NCBI RefSeq assembly: GCF_008935055.1
Contig: NZ_CP043028.1
Span: 2,076,501 to 2,140,500 of the forward strand
Direction: 5' to 3'
Source: Pseudobutyrivibrio xylanivorans
GTDB lineage: Bacteria; Bacillota; Clostridia; Lachnospirales; Lachnospiraceae
Length of the DNA: 64,000 nt
The first letter of the stretch is position 1; the number at the start of each line of letters is the position of its first letter. The notes under the pieces are model-generated. The model was not told where the DNA came from. It did no database searches and worked only from the letters and a program-made list of their open reading frames with translations. Positions 25,274 to 33,678 of the stretch are shown one piece after another. The position numbers and the translations under genes were made by a program.

Positions 25274-25543
25274 ATGTATTACGTACCAGATGGAACTACT
25301 CTTGCAGGTTTTTATGAATGCAAAGAGTGTGCAAACAGATTTTTATCTATACAGGTAGGGCCAAGCCTTGTTTGCCCATATTGCGGTGAGCAACCAAATA
25401 TGGAAATTGGACCAGATGAAGAAATGCCAGTAGCAACTGAGACAGCAAAGTTACTTTCAGTAGTACAAGGCGAGGAAGAGGTAGAGCGAATGGATGCCTT
25501 GCTTTCGTTGGCCGTGACTGGTGGAGATTATGATTGGATGTAG
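25274..25543 (+). CDS. Zinc-ribbon protein, unknown function
   Basis: 89 residues with two CxxC pairs (CKECANRF and CPYCGEQ), a rubredoxin/zinc-ribbon-like fold, then an acidic C-terminal half. AAGGAAGG precedes the ATG. It has its own promoter. No closer family recognised. Confidence 0.65.
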   Translation: MYYVPDGTTLAGFYECKECANRFLSIQVGPSLVCPYCGEQPNMEIGPDEEMPVATETAKLLSVVQGEEEVERMDALLSLAVTGGDYDWM

Positions 25544-25600
25544 CGTAGCTAGGTAAAATTGCTAAATAGCTTAATAATAGGAGGGAGAAAAGCCAAAGAG

Positions 25601-25717
25601 TCGAGACTGTTTATTGGCATTAAGAGCGCACAGATACTGGACGAAAGAATTGTAAAAAAGTTGGTTATAGTTCTTTTGGCAGTTTCTGGAATTGTGTTAG
25701 TTGGGATTAATTTGTAA
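25601..25717 (+). pseudogene. C-terminal fragment of a TauE/SafE-type transporter gene
   Basis: Thirty-eight codons reading LFIGIKSAQILDE, KKLVIVLLAVSGIVLV and ending INL, which look like the last membrane helix of a sulfite exporter-type permease. The rest of the gene is absent. An orphan GGAGGG just upstream suggests the deletion removed the body. Confidence 0.5.
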
Positions 25718-25732
25718 AGGTAGACTTTAGTG

Positions 25733-25886
25733 ATGATATTTTTAATGCGACATGGAGAAGATGATAATACAAGACTGGGTGGCTGGAGCGATTAATATTA
25801 TCAAATGTATAGAAGAGGGATTTCAATATACCAACAAGGAAGTGCGTTATAAAGTTGGACATGCGGAAATAGTGCCGGTAGATTGA
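25733..25886 (+). pseudogene. Collapsed histidine phosphatase gene
   Basis: The first 20 codons read IFLMRHGEDDNTRLGGWSD, the start of a histidine phosphatase, then stop. In another frame, about 30 codons (GFQYTNKEVRYKVGHAEIVPVD) could be its C-terminus. The middle is missing. Assignment of the second part is tentative. Confidence 0.5.
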
Positions 25887-25926
25887 GATAATGACGGGCA
25901 GACAAAATAGGAGAGGGTAAAACAAC

Positions 25927-26436
25927 ATGAGCAATGTTATTTTCCTTGATGTAGATGGGGTTTTGAATTCAAAGTTTTGGGATAATGAGCATCAGCGTGA
26001 AATAAGTGAGGGGAAATACGTGGATGTAGACTCGGTTAAGCTATTTTCAAAGCTTGTTAAAAAGACTGATGCAAAGGTCATTCTCCATTCTGGGTGGAGA
26101 TTTTGGTTCGATGATAAAATGAAACCTAATAGGGCGGAAGCAAGATTCTTTACAGATGTCTTGGAGAAAGAAGGGATATTAATATCTGGAGTAACTCCAG
26201 ATTTAACTACAGAAGAAATTCGAAAAGCTAAGAAATTCAGTCTTGTTAAGGCTGACGAAATTCTTCAGTGGCTTAAAGATAATCCCACTGATAATTGGTT
26301 GGTTATTGATGACCTAGATCTCCATAATAGTGAGATTACAAGCCATCAGGTTAAGACAGACGCAGAGGTTGGCCTTACAGAAAATGATGTTGAGAAAGCA
26401 CTGGATCTACTTTTAGGGAATGTTGGGTGTAAGTAG
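25927..26436 (+). CDS. HAD-like hydrolase
   Basis: A 169-residue protein with motif I VIFLDVDGVLNS at the N-terminus, VILHSGWRFWF in the position of motif II, and WLVIDDLDLHN as motif IV. This matches small HAD proteins of the kind fused to RNA-repair enzymes, which act as phosphatases. GGAGAGGG precedes the ATG. The next gene starts 2 bp after the stop. Confidence 0.8.
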   Translation: MSNVIFLDVDGVLNSKFWDNEHQREISEGKYVDVDSVKLFSKLVKKTDAKVILHSGWRFWFDDKMKPNRAEARFFTDVLEKEGILISGVTPDLTTEEIRKAKKFSLVKADEILQWLKDNPTDNWLVIDDLDLHNSEITSHQVKTDAEVGLTENDVEKALDLLLGNVGCK

Positions 26437-26462
26437 TAATGACTTCAAAGGAAATTACTGGA

Positions 26463-26996
26463 ATGGAAAAACTAAGTGTAAATGGAATTGAATATGAAAT
26501 CAAAAAGCTCTTAGGAAAGGGCAAGGGTGGATATTCATATTTAGCAGAAAAAGATGGCAAAGAATATGTAGTGAAACAGATTCATCATGAGCCATGTTCT
26601 TATTATCAGTTTGGAAATAAAATTCAGTCTGAAATAAATGACTACAAAAGATTGTCGGGTATTGGCATCAAGATGCCTGTAATGATTGATGTGGATGTGG
26701 ATAATGAGCGCATCGTAAAAGAGTTCATAGATGGAAAAACAATTTATGATCTTGTTCTAGAAGATAATATGCAGCAGGATTACATTGCTCAGGTAGAATC
26801 CATGTGTAAACTGCTATATCCAGCAAATACAAATATCGATTATTTCCCAACCAATTTTGTAGTTAACAATGGCGAGATTTTTTATATCGATTATGAGTGT
26901 AATGACTATATGGAAGAGTGGAATTTTGAAAATTGGGGGATTAAATATTGGTCAAAAACTCTAGATTTTTTAAAGTATGTAGATGAGCATAAATGA
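26463..26996 (+). CDS. Small protein kinase-like protein
   Basis: About 177 residues with a glycine loop LLGKGKGGYSYLA, the ATP-anchoring Lys in YVVKQI, a catalytic-loop-like NIDYFPTNFVV and metal-binding IDYE in place of DFG. It is shorter than typical kinases and resembles bacterial RIO/aminoglycoside kinase-like proteins. The start at 26463 follows AAAGGA; an ATG at 26439 without a site is also in frame. Confidence 0.6.
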   Translation: MEKLSVNGIEYEIKKLLGKGKGGYSYLAEKDGKEYVVKQIHHEPCSYYQFGNKIQSEINDYKRLSGIGIKMPVMIDVDVDNERIVKEFIDGKTIYDLVLEDNMQQDYIAQVESMCKLLYPANTNIDYFPTNFVVNNGEIFYIDYECNDYMEEWNFENWGIKYWSKTLDFLKYVDEHK

Positions 26997-27015
26997 ATTA
27001 AGAGGAAAATATTAT

Positions 27016-27408
27016 ATGAAAAAGTATAAGGTAGCTGCAGTTATAATGATAATACATGGTGGCTTTATGGAACTTGGTGGAGTTCTATGTATGATACCAG
27101 CTTTGTTATTAGGAGCTGATCAGTTTGATATTGGCCAGTATTTTGAATTTAAGCTTCCATATTTTCAAGATAATCTTTATATGATGATGGTTATGGGGGC
27201 ATTATATGGAGTCATTAGATTAATTGGAGCAATAGGTCTGCTTAAAAATCGAATGTGGGGGTTAGTTTTATCAGTAATAATTTCCACAATTACTATTACA
27301 TTAATGATGTTTTTATTACCAGCAGGTATTATGGATGGAATCCTTTCAGGAAGTACCTTGATTTTAATGTTAATGCAATTTTATGGAGATAAAAAAATAG
27401 TGGAATAA
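27016..27408 (+). CDS. Four-helix membrane protein, unknown
   Basis: 130 residues with four hydrophobic segments (about 8-32, 52-72, 76-95, 99-122). No motif recognised. AGAGG precedes the ATG at 27016. Possibly translated together with the kinase-like gene just upstream. Confidence 0.55.
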   Translation: MKKYKVAAVIMIIHGGFMELGGVLCMIPALLLGADQFDIGQYFEFKLPYFQDNLYMMMVMGALYGVIRLIGAIGLLKNRMWGLVLSVIISTITITLMMFLLPAGIMDGILSGSTLILMLMQFYGDKKIVE

Positions 27409-27437
27409 ATACTGGATTAGTGTACAAAGGGGATAAC

Positions 27438-28066
27438 ATGAAAACACGAGAAGAGGCATTGGTCTACGGCTTAACATTCGCATATACGTATCAGGAAGCT
27501 CCTTTTCATGATCCAAACTGGCAGCTTATTAGAGTAAAACCTAGTAAGAAAGCTTTTTGTGGACATATGAAAAGGATGGATACATTTGCCTAAATTTAAA
27601 ATGTGACCCTGAATGGAGGGATTTTTGGAGAAATACCTATGCTGCGGTTCAGCCTGGGTATCATCAAAACAAAGAACATTGGAATACAGTTATTTTGGAT
27701 GGCTCAATACCAGATGAGGATATCAAGAGGATGATAGCTGAAAGTTATGACCTTGTGACTGATTCTCCTACAAAACGTATATACGAAGCAGTTAAAAGAA
27801 TTCCAAAGGGCAAAGTGGCAACCTATGCTCAGGTAGCTGCAATGGCAGGAAATCCAAAGATGTGTAGAGCAGTTGGAAATGCTCTTCATAAAAATCCAGA
27901 CTTTGAGAATATACCTTGCTATAGAGTAGTGAATTCCAAGGGGGAGCTAGCAGGTGAGTATGTTTTTGGTGGAGCCTGGGCACAAAGGGAGCTGCTAAAA
28001 GCAGATGGAATAGAAGTTATTGATGGGAGAGTTGATTTAAAGAAATATGGTTATACGGGGGATTAA
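27438..28066 (+). pseudogene. MmcQ/YjbR-MGMT fusion gene with a frameshift
   Basis: The first 40 codons (KTREEALVYGLTFAYTYQEA onward to KKAF) read as an MmcQ/YjbR domain; they stop early. From 27557, frame +1 continues the same domain (WTYEKDGYICLNLKC) and then a methylguanine methyltransferase DNA-binding domain with KGKVATYAQVA and the alkyl-acceptor motif PCYRVVN. Adding one T to the run TTTTT at 27554-27558 restores one 209-residue protein. GGGG precedes the ATG. It may be a true mutation, phase variation or a sequencing error. Confidence 0.75.
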
Positions 28067-28071
28067 CACTA

Positions 28072-29175
28072 ATGAAAAAGAGAATTGTTGCATTACTATT
28101 TGTGGCAACCATGCTACTGACATCTTGTGGTAATGCTTCACAGACAAACACTACGCAGCAGGAATCAGCAGAAAAAACAGACACAAGCGCCCTTGATAAA
28201 TACAAGGATATGTCCGCAGAAGAGATAGTGGCATCACTTACACTGGAGCAGAAGGCTGCTCAGATGGTACAGGGGGCTTTTTACAATGTTGATTACGACG
28301 ACATGAAAGAACATGACTATGGTTCAGTTCTTTCAAAGTTCGAGGATCTTCCTAATCCTACAGCAGAAGAATGGTATGAAATCGTCAGCCAGTATCAGAG
28401 CAGTGCACTTTCTTCTGAGGCAGGGATTCCATATATCTATGGGCAGGATAGCGTCCATGGAGTGAACTTCGCATACGGTTCTGTAATCTTTCCACAGAAT
28501 ATTAATATTGGCGCAGCAAATGACCCAGAGCTCACCAAAGAGTATGGAGCACTTGTTGGCTCAGATATTGTGCACACAGGCATGCTTTTGAATTTTTCAC
28601 CATGCGTGGATGCAGCTCAAGACCCTAGATGGGGCAGGACTTATGAGTGCTTTTCTGATGACAACGAGATTATCAAGAATCTTTCCACAGCCTATGCGGA
28701 AGGACTGTTGTCTGAGGGCGTGGTGGTATGTGCCAAGCATTTCTTCGGTGGTGGATATACAGCCTATGGAACAGGAGAGTATTCAGGTAACACAGAAAGA
28801 TTAATCGACCGCGGGGATGCAGATATGTCCCAGGAGGAGATAGATGCACAGCTATCAGTTTATGAAAGTCTCGTAAATGCTGGCGTGCAGTCCATTATGG
28901 TTTCTCACTCATCTCTTATGGGCACAAAGATGCATGAAAATGAAAAATACCTTAGCTATCTAAAAAATGAGTTGGGATTCGAAGGCTTCATTCTTTCTGA
29001 CTGGGATTCGTGTATTATGTGCTACCTCCCAGGTTCGGAAGGTGGTTACGCAGTGGCAGATGTGCTAACTGGGGAAGCTAGCACATCAGGAACACTTCCG
29101 ATGCCATATTACTCATCTGTTGATGAGATTGGAACTGGAAAATGCTGGCACGAAGCTGGCTGGAGTGCGAAGTAA
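28072..29175 (+). CDS. GH3 beta-glucosidase-like lipoprotein with internal deletion
   Basis: 367 residues. A lipoprotein signal ends at TSCGN. The N-terminal GH3 barrel runs to GFEGFILSDWD, which includes the catalytic Asp. The frame then jumps to CYLPGSEGGYAVADVL and LPMPYYSSVDEIG, the far end of the GH3 C-terminal domain. About 250 or more residues normally lie between, so an in-frame deletion removed most of the second domain, including the usual acid/base region. Probably inactive. It starts 5 bp after the frameshifted gene. Confidence 0.75.
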   Translation: MKKRIVALLFVATMLLTSCGNASQTNTTQQESAEKTDTSALDKYKDMSAEEIVASLTLEQKAAQMVQGAFYNVDYDDMKEHDYGSVLSKFEDLPNPTAEEWYEIVSQYQSSALSSEAGIPYIYGQDSVHGVNFAYGSVIFPQNINIGAANDPELTKEYGALVGSDIVHTGMLLNFSPCVDAAQDPRWGRTYECFSDDNEIIKNLSTAYAEGLLSEGVVVCAKHFFGGGYTAYGTGEYSGNTERLIDRGDADMSQEEIDAQLSVYESLVNAGVQSIMVSHSSLMGTKMHENEKYLSYLKNELGFEGFILSDWDSCIMCYLPGSEGGYAVADVLTGEASTSGTLPMPYYSSVDEIGTGKCWHEAGWSAK

Positions 29176-29187
29176 GGGAGAAAGTAA

Positions 29188-29355
29188 TTGAAAACAGTTG
29201 TATTACTTTATGAGACATGTTGTATTTATGAAATCGTAATTACGAATTATTTCCTTCAGTATAGTGGTCGTGAATTAGTATTTGCGACTATGGATGGAAA
29301 GCCTGTTACAGCGCAGGAAACTATAGATTTCTGGAAGTTTCATAAGACATTATAA
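29188..29355 (+). pseudogene. N-terminal fragment of a DJ-1/PfpI-like gene
   Basis: TTG start after GGGAGAAAG. Residues 1-44 (KTVVLLYETCCIYEIVITNY, then VFATMDGKPVTAQET) resemble the first strands of DJ-1/PfpI proteins, but the frame closes at 55 residues, before the catalytic Cys. A truncated gene. Confidence 0.5.
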
Positions 29356-29381
29356 TTGAAAGAAGCATATAGAGGCTTAAT

Positions 29382-29765
29382 ATGAAAATAGAACACATAG
29401 CAATGTACGTAAATAATCTTGAGGCTGCCAGAGATTTCTTCGTCAAATATCTAGGTGGAAAATCTAATGATGGCTACCACAATAAGAATACAGATTTCCG
29501 TTCTTATTTTATTTCTTTTGAGGATGGTGCAAGGCTTGAAATAATGAATAAGCCAGATATGGTTGATATGGATAAGCAATTAAATAGAACTGGGCTGATT
29601 CATATCGCATTTTCGGTTGGAAGTAAAGAAAAGGTGGATGAGCTGACAAACATATTAAAAGAAGATGGCTTCGAAGTTGTCAGCGGACCTCGCACTACCG
29701 GCGATGGATATTATGAAAGCTGTATTGTGGGAATTGAGGGAAATCAAATCGAAATAACAGTTTAA
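29382..29765 (+). CDS. VOC/glyoxalase superfamily protein
   Basis: 127 residues with the paired beta-alpha-beta-beta-beta modules of the vicinal oxygen chelate fold: [25 protein letters not shown] at the start and [18 protein letters not shown] in the second module, with Glu in GNQIEITV at the end. Metal ligands His/Glu are in place. Substrate unknown. AGAGG precedes the ATG. Confidence 0.88.
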   Translation: MKIEHIAMYVNNLEAARDFFVKYLGGKSNDGYHNKNTDFRSYFISFEDGARLEIMNKPDMVDMDKQLNRTGLIHIAFSVGSKEKVDELTNILKEDGFEVVSGPRTTGDGYYESCIVGIEGNQIEITV

Positions 29766-29807
29766 CGAATTACTAAAACTGAAGGGCAACAAACAGGAGA
29801 AGAGATT

Positions 29808-30530
29808 ATGCCAAACGAAAACGGAACCTGGATAATGTATGGGGTAGAGTGGGATGACCCAGAGTGCCTTCATACTGTGGATGATGCAATTGCATATATT
29901 AATGAGATTGGATTCTTGCCTTTATTCAAGAACGAGATTCCTGGCTTTTCGCTGGAGGAGCGTACTGTTCCTGAGTATTGGTGGAGTGGAGATACAGAGG
30001 TGGATCCGTGGGAGTGGCGAGAGATAATTGCCCGCCGTGGAGAAGTTGCTTATGGCAAATTCTTTGACAAGAAGGCAGGCTTTATTTCTAAAGAATGGCT
30101 CCCATATTTTGCAAATTATAGACGTGATGGCTATGATTTTGATTCTCTTTGGGAGGATGGCAAAGCTTCTCGCAGACAGAAAAAGATAATGGATTTATTT
30201 GAAGAGAATGATGAGCTATATTCTAACGAAATCAAAAAACTGGCAGGTTTTGGTAAAGGTGGAGAGAAGGGCTTTGATGGTACAATCACCGACCTTCAGA
30301 TGAAGACATATCTTACGGTAAAAGATTTCCGTCAGCGCAAGAACAAACAGGGAGAAGCCTATGGTTGGCCAATTGCTATATATGCAACACCAGAAAATCT
30401 CTTTGGCTATGATTATGTAAGGAGTAGATATAAAGAGAATCCGTCTGATTCAAAAGAAGCTATAGCTAATCATATAAGAGATATTTACCCTATAGCTACA
30501 GAGAAGCAGATACAAAAAATAATAAAGTGA
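29808..30530 (+). CDS. AlkZ-related protein
   Basis: A 240-residue protein that I recognise as the AlkZ-related type common in Clostridia: WEWREIIARRGEVAYGKFF, KKAGFISKEW and KNKQGEAYGWPIA are characteristic. AlkZ-like proteins are winged-helix DNA glycosylases, but this branch has no demonstrated activity. AGGAGAAGAG precedes the ATG. The esterase gene follows after 20 bp. Confidence 0.6.
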   Translation: MPNENGTWIMYGVEWDDPECLHTVDDAIAYINEIGFLPLFKNEIPGFSLEERTVPEYWWSGDTEVDPWEWREIIARRGEVAYGKFFDKKAGFISKEWLPYFANYRRDGYDFDSLWEDGKASRRQKKIMDLFEENDELYSNEIKKLAGFGKGGEKGFDGTITDLQMKTYLTVKDFRQRKNKQGEAYGWPIAIYATPENLFGYDYVRSRYKENPSDSKEAIANHIRDIYPIATEKQIQKIIK

Positions 30531-31235
30531 TATAGAAAAGGGGGATAAAAATGGCGTTAATACAAGTAAACTACTTATCAAAAGCTTTATTCAGAGAGGT
30601 GCCTGTGAATGTGATACTTCCGGTGGATCGTTTTGATGCAGACACTAATAGATATCTAAATGGAAAAGATCGTAAGTACAAAACACTTTATCTCCTGCAT
30701 GGTCTTTTAGGAAATTATACTGATTGGATTAGTCAGACCAGAATCCAAAAGTGGGCAGAAGAAAAGAATCTGGCGGTAGTAATGCCATCTGGTGATAATG
30801 CTTTTTATTTCAATTCCAGAACACCTTGGAATGATTATGGAACATTCATCGGAGAAGAATTGGTGGAAGTAACCAGAAGAATGTTTCCGCTCTCGGATAA
30901 GCGTGAGGATACCTTTATTGCAGGTCTTTCTATGGGAGGATTTGGTGCACTTCGAAATGGTATCGTATATTCGAAGAATTTTAGTCATGTTGCAGGATTA
31001 TCTTCGGCAGTGCATATTTTCGAGGATACCTCAGAGGAAGCAAATATTGGACTGTTTGATAACATAGAAGAAGCTTCAAAGACCAACAAGAACCCTTGGG
31101 TGGCTGTAGAAGAAATGCTTTCTGAAAAGCGTCCTATTCCAATGTTTTACATGGCATGTGGAACAAAGGATGACTTAATGCCTGCAAATATTTCTTTCGC
31201 TAGAGTAAAATTTTTATCGGAAAATTAAACAAATA

Positions 31236-31305
31236 AAAAGAACATCCTTCTTTGTGATAAGATATTGGTTTGCGAAACAATACTAACAAGGGAGGATGTT
31301 CTTTT
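31236..31305 (+). promoter_or_regulatory. Hairpin over the transposase ribosome-binding site
   Basis: AAAAGAACATCCT (31236-31248) pairs perfectly over 13 bp with AGGATGTTCTTTT (31293-31305), ending right at the ATG. The ribosome-binding site AAGGGAGG (31288-31295) runs into the second arm. A transcript entering from the host gene would fold and hide it. Confidence 0.6.
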
Positions 31306-32799
31306 ATGGAAGAAATTATAAAGTATTTCGCAGATGTTTTCATCACAAATTTATATGATGCTAAGATTGATTTTTATAAGAATCCACAATCGTTAGCTGA
31401 ACTGGTCATTGCAACTAAGAAGGAAACAGATGAGTTGGGACGATTGTTCATTCAGTCTGTGCTGCAGGAAATGGATACACTTTTAAAGGAATTACCTAAG
31501 AGAAAACGCTTATGGAATGTAGAGCATAAGGCAGATGCCAGACAGGTTCTTACAACTCTTGGAAGAGTTACTTTTACAAGAGCACTATACGTTTCAAAGA
31601 ACACTAATTCAGATGAGAAGGAAGAATTATGCTATCTGTTAGATAAGTTGATTGGTCTAGGCGATAATCAGCAGATGACAGAAGACGTTATGGCGAACAT
31701 TTATAGTGAAGCTGTTCAGACTTCATATCGGAAGGCTGGTGAGGTAGCATCTATTCCTGAAGGGGTTACTAAAACAACTGTAAAAAATCTGCTTCATAAA
31801 ACAAAATTCCCAAAGAATTTCCAGATTCCCGAAATTAAAAAGGAAGTGGATTATTTATATATAGATGCAGATGAGGATCACTATCATCTCCAGTTTAAGG
31901 ATGTGCGTGGTGATTTGGAGTACAACGATTATGGCAGAAAGCTAAATGGTTCTATTAATAGGATTATCTACGTATTTGAAGGAATAGAGCCCGAAGCACC
32001 CAGAAGTAAACGAAATAGACTTGTTGGAACACACTATTTTTGTCGTGGAGATGAACAGGACAATAAAGAGTTATGGAAGGAAGTTTTTGATTATGTAGAG
32101 GCAACATATGATGTAGAAAAAATAAAGAAAATATATATAAATGCTGACGGAGGAGCATGGATAAAAACTGGATATAGAGGTTTAGCCAATGTAACATTTG
32201 TATTAGATGAATTTCATATATCAGAGCATGTTTCTAGAATGATTTCACACATGAAGGATTCTAAAGATGATGTAAGGATTGAAATATATAAAACGATAAG
32301 AAGCAAAACAAATGCTGATTTTCTAAAACTGGTTGATAGATTAAAAGAATACACTTCCTCAGAAAATATACTTGCAAAAATATCGGCATCAGCTGATTAC
32401 ATAAGTTCAAATTGGATGGCAGCTAAATATCGCTTAAGAAAACATGAAGGAGTGTTGGCTTGTTCGGCAGAAGGGCATGTATATCATGTGTTATCTAGTA
32501 GAATGAGTACGCAAGCGATGGGTTGGAGTAAACATGGAGCAAATCAGATGGCTCGTCTGCGTGAGTATTATTATAACGATGAAGACATGCTTGAACTTGC
32601 AAAATTCCAAAAAGAAGAACTGCCGATGGCAGCGGGGGCAAAAGAAGTTATATTGACTGCTAATGATGTCCTGGCATCAGAAAAAAACAAGAGAAGTCAG
32701 CTATTGCGAGAATACGGTAAATATTCAGAGGCAATTCATTCAAGCATGAGTGTTCAAAATAGTAAGCAGCTATTGTTTATGTTGAATGGAAAGCTGTAA
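31306..32799 (+). CDS. ISLre2-family transposase (UPF0236)
   Basis: 497 residues. It matches the UPF0236/ISLre2 type: YLYIDADEDHYHLQF (first Asp region), KIYINADGGAWIKTGY (second Asp) and the C-terminal MGWSKHGANQMARLREYY. The ATG at 31306 is preceded by AAGGGAGG. Frame is intact, so the element may be active. Confidence 0.85.
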   Translation: MEEIIKYFADVFITNLYDAKIDFYKNPQSLAELVIATKKETDELGRLFIQSVLQEMDTLLKELPKRKRLWNVEHKADARQVLTTLGRVTFTRALYVSKNTNSDEKEELCYLLDKLIGLGDNQQMTEDVMANIYSEAVQTSYRKAGEVASIPEGVTKTTVKNLLHKTKFPKNFQIPEIKKEVDYLYIDADEDHYHLQFKDVRGDLEYNDYGRKLNGSINRIIYVFEGIEPEAPRSKRNRLVGTHYFCRGDEQDNKELWKEVFDYVEATYDVEKIKKIYINADGGAWIKTGYRGLANVTFVLDEFHISEHVSRMISHMKDSKDDVRIEIYKTIRSKTNADFLKLVDRLKEYTSSENILAKISASADYISSNWMAAKYRLRKHEGVLACSAEGHVYHVLSSRMSTQAMGWSKHGANQMARLREYYYNDEDMLELAKFQKEELPMAAGAKEVILTANDVLASEKNKRSQLLREYGKYSEAIHSSMSVQNSKQLLFMLNGKL

Positions 32800-33070
32800 A
32801 AAGGGAACAACACCTGACGGTGTTGCCTTTAATAAACGTGCTTCGCACAAACCTAATCTTTCATTTGCTTGATTTACAGTGTATCTGCCCAGAAATGGGA
32901 GTCAAGGATGCTACGCACCTAAGGCTGAAGTCCTTGACACCCATTTCAAGGCAGATAAAATATCAACAAGCAAACGAAGGATTAATTGTCGTACAAAAAA
33001 GTACGGCTTTTAAACCAAAATCAGAGGCCTGCGGAGCAGGGCTTCCTTTTAGAATAGAAAAATAGTAAGA
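32800..33070 (+). other. Structured noncoding right end of the ISLre2-type element
   Basis: After the transposase stop come a terminator-like hairpin (AACACC/GGTGTT, about 32807-32826), a small GTGC/GCAC hairpin, then a long imperfect palindrome, about 32848-32988, in which around 58 nt on each side pair (for example ATTTGCTTG/CAAGCAAA, ATCTGCC/GGCAGAT, GTCAAGGA/TCCTTGAC). Further short hairpins follow. No convincing reading frame. Confidence 0.6.
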
Positions 33071-33258
33071 TAATCACAAATCTAATTCTTGTCACAAAAA
33101 CACAGGGATAGTCTTTTCTGTGATTTCCGAGTACAAATTTACGCTGCCATTTCTTTCAGAAATTATTTACAGGAGAAAGGTATTGAGGTAACCTGGGATG
33201 AAGATGATTACGGTCATGACTGGGATTTTTGGGATAGTCAGATTAAGAAGGTTCTAGA

Positions 33259-33561
33259 TTGGTTGCCTTTAGAATAAAATACCTGGAGGAGAGTTGGTAT
33301 GAGGACTGTGATTACATAGAAATCGACACAACTGATTTGGACCTGAATACAGTGTCATTTACTTATGGGGATTCCCATCCCACCTTCAGTGATAAGGTAA
33401 ATGATGGAAAAGAATATAGAAAGAAGCTCTATACATATGATGAGATTCTTAAATTAATAGATAAGTATGGATTACCTCAGGATTGGAATCCTGATGGTGA
33501 ATTTGGACCAGAGAGATATATAGAAGTTCATGTGTGGAGTGACAGAGGGATAAAACAATGA
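33259..33561 (+). CDS. Hypothetical protein, uncertain start
   Basis: Up to 100 residues, acidic, with WYEDCDYIEIDTTDLDL and a C-terminal PERYIEVHVWSDRG. No family recognised. The frame overlaps the end of the split esterase by 19 bp and begins with TTG, so it may have lost its true N-terminus or rely on coupling. A GGAGGAG lies at 33285 but serves only an out-of-frame ATG. The stop overlaps the next start (ATGA). Confidence 0.45.
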   Translation: MVAFRIKYLEESWYEDCDYIEIDTTDLDLNTVSFTYGDSHPTFSDKVNDGKEYRKKLYTYDEILKLIDKYGLPQDWNPDGEFGPERYIEVHVWSDRGIKQ

Positions 33562-33678
33562 GTATTACAGTAAATTTAAGATACAAAGGTGTAAATGGTG
33601 CAGCGAAGAAATTTGCTGAGGAGATGATTTGGTCCTGCGTCAAGATTTAGTACAAATTAAAATGAGCGGTTCTGTCAG

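Larger units (their letters stand above)
31199..33148 (+). mobile_element. ISLre2-type insertion sequence with 9-bp target duplication
   Basis: 1950 bp. Terminal inverted repeats are imperfect (left starts GCTAGAGTAAAATTTTTATC, right complement starts GGCAGCGTAAATTTGTACTC). The target duplication is ATTTCTTTC, the 9-bp length known for ISLre2 elements. It contains one transposase gene and a 350-bp noncoding, highly structured right end. Confidence 0.82.
30551..33277 (+). pseudogene. Esterase gene split by an ISLre2-type element
   Basis: 30551-31198 encodes the first 216 residues of an EstA-like alpha/beta hydrolase: LLHGLLGNYTDW, the nucleophile GLSMGGFG and the acid in CGTKDDLMP. 33158-33277 encodes the missing C-terminus (YLQEKGIEVTWDEDD, GHDWDFWDSQIKKVL), including the catalytic His. 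The nine bases ATTTCTTTC occur at both junctions (31190-31198, 33149-33157). Removing the element and one copy gives an uninterrupted 255-residue protein. As it stands the enzyme lacks its His and ends in element sequence (ARVKFLSEN). Confidence 0.88.
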
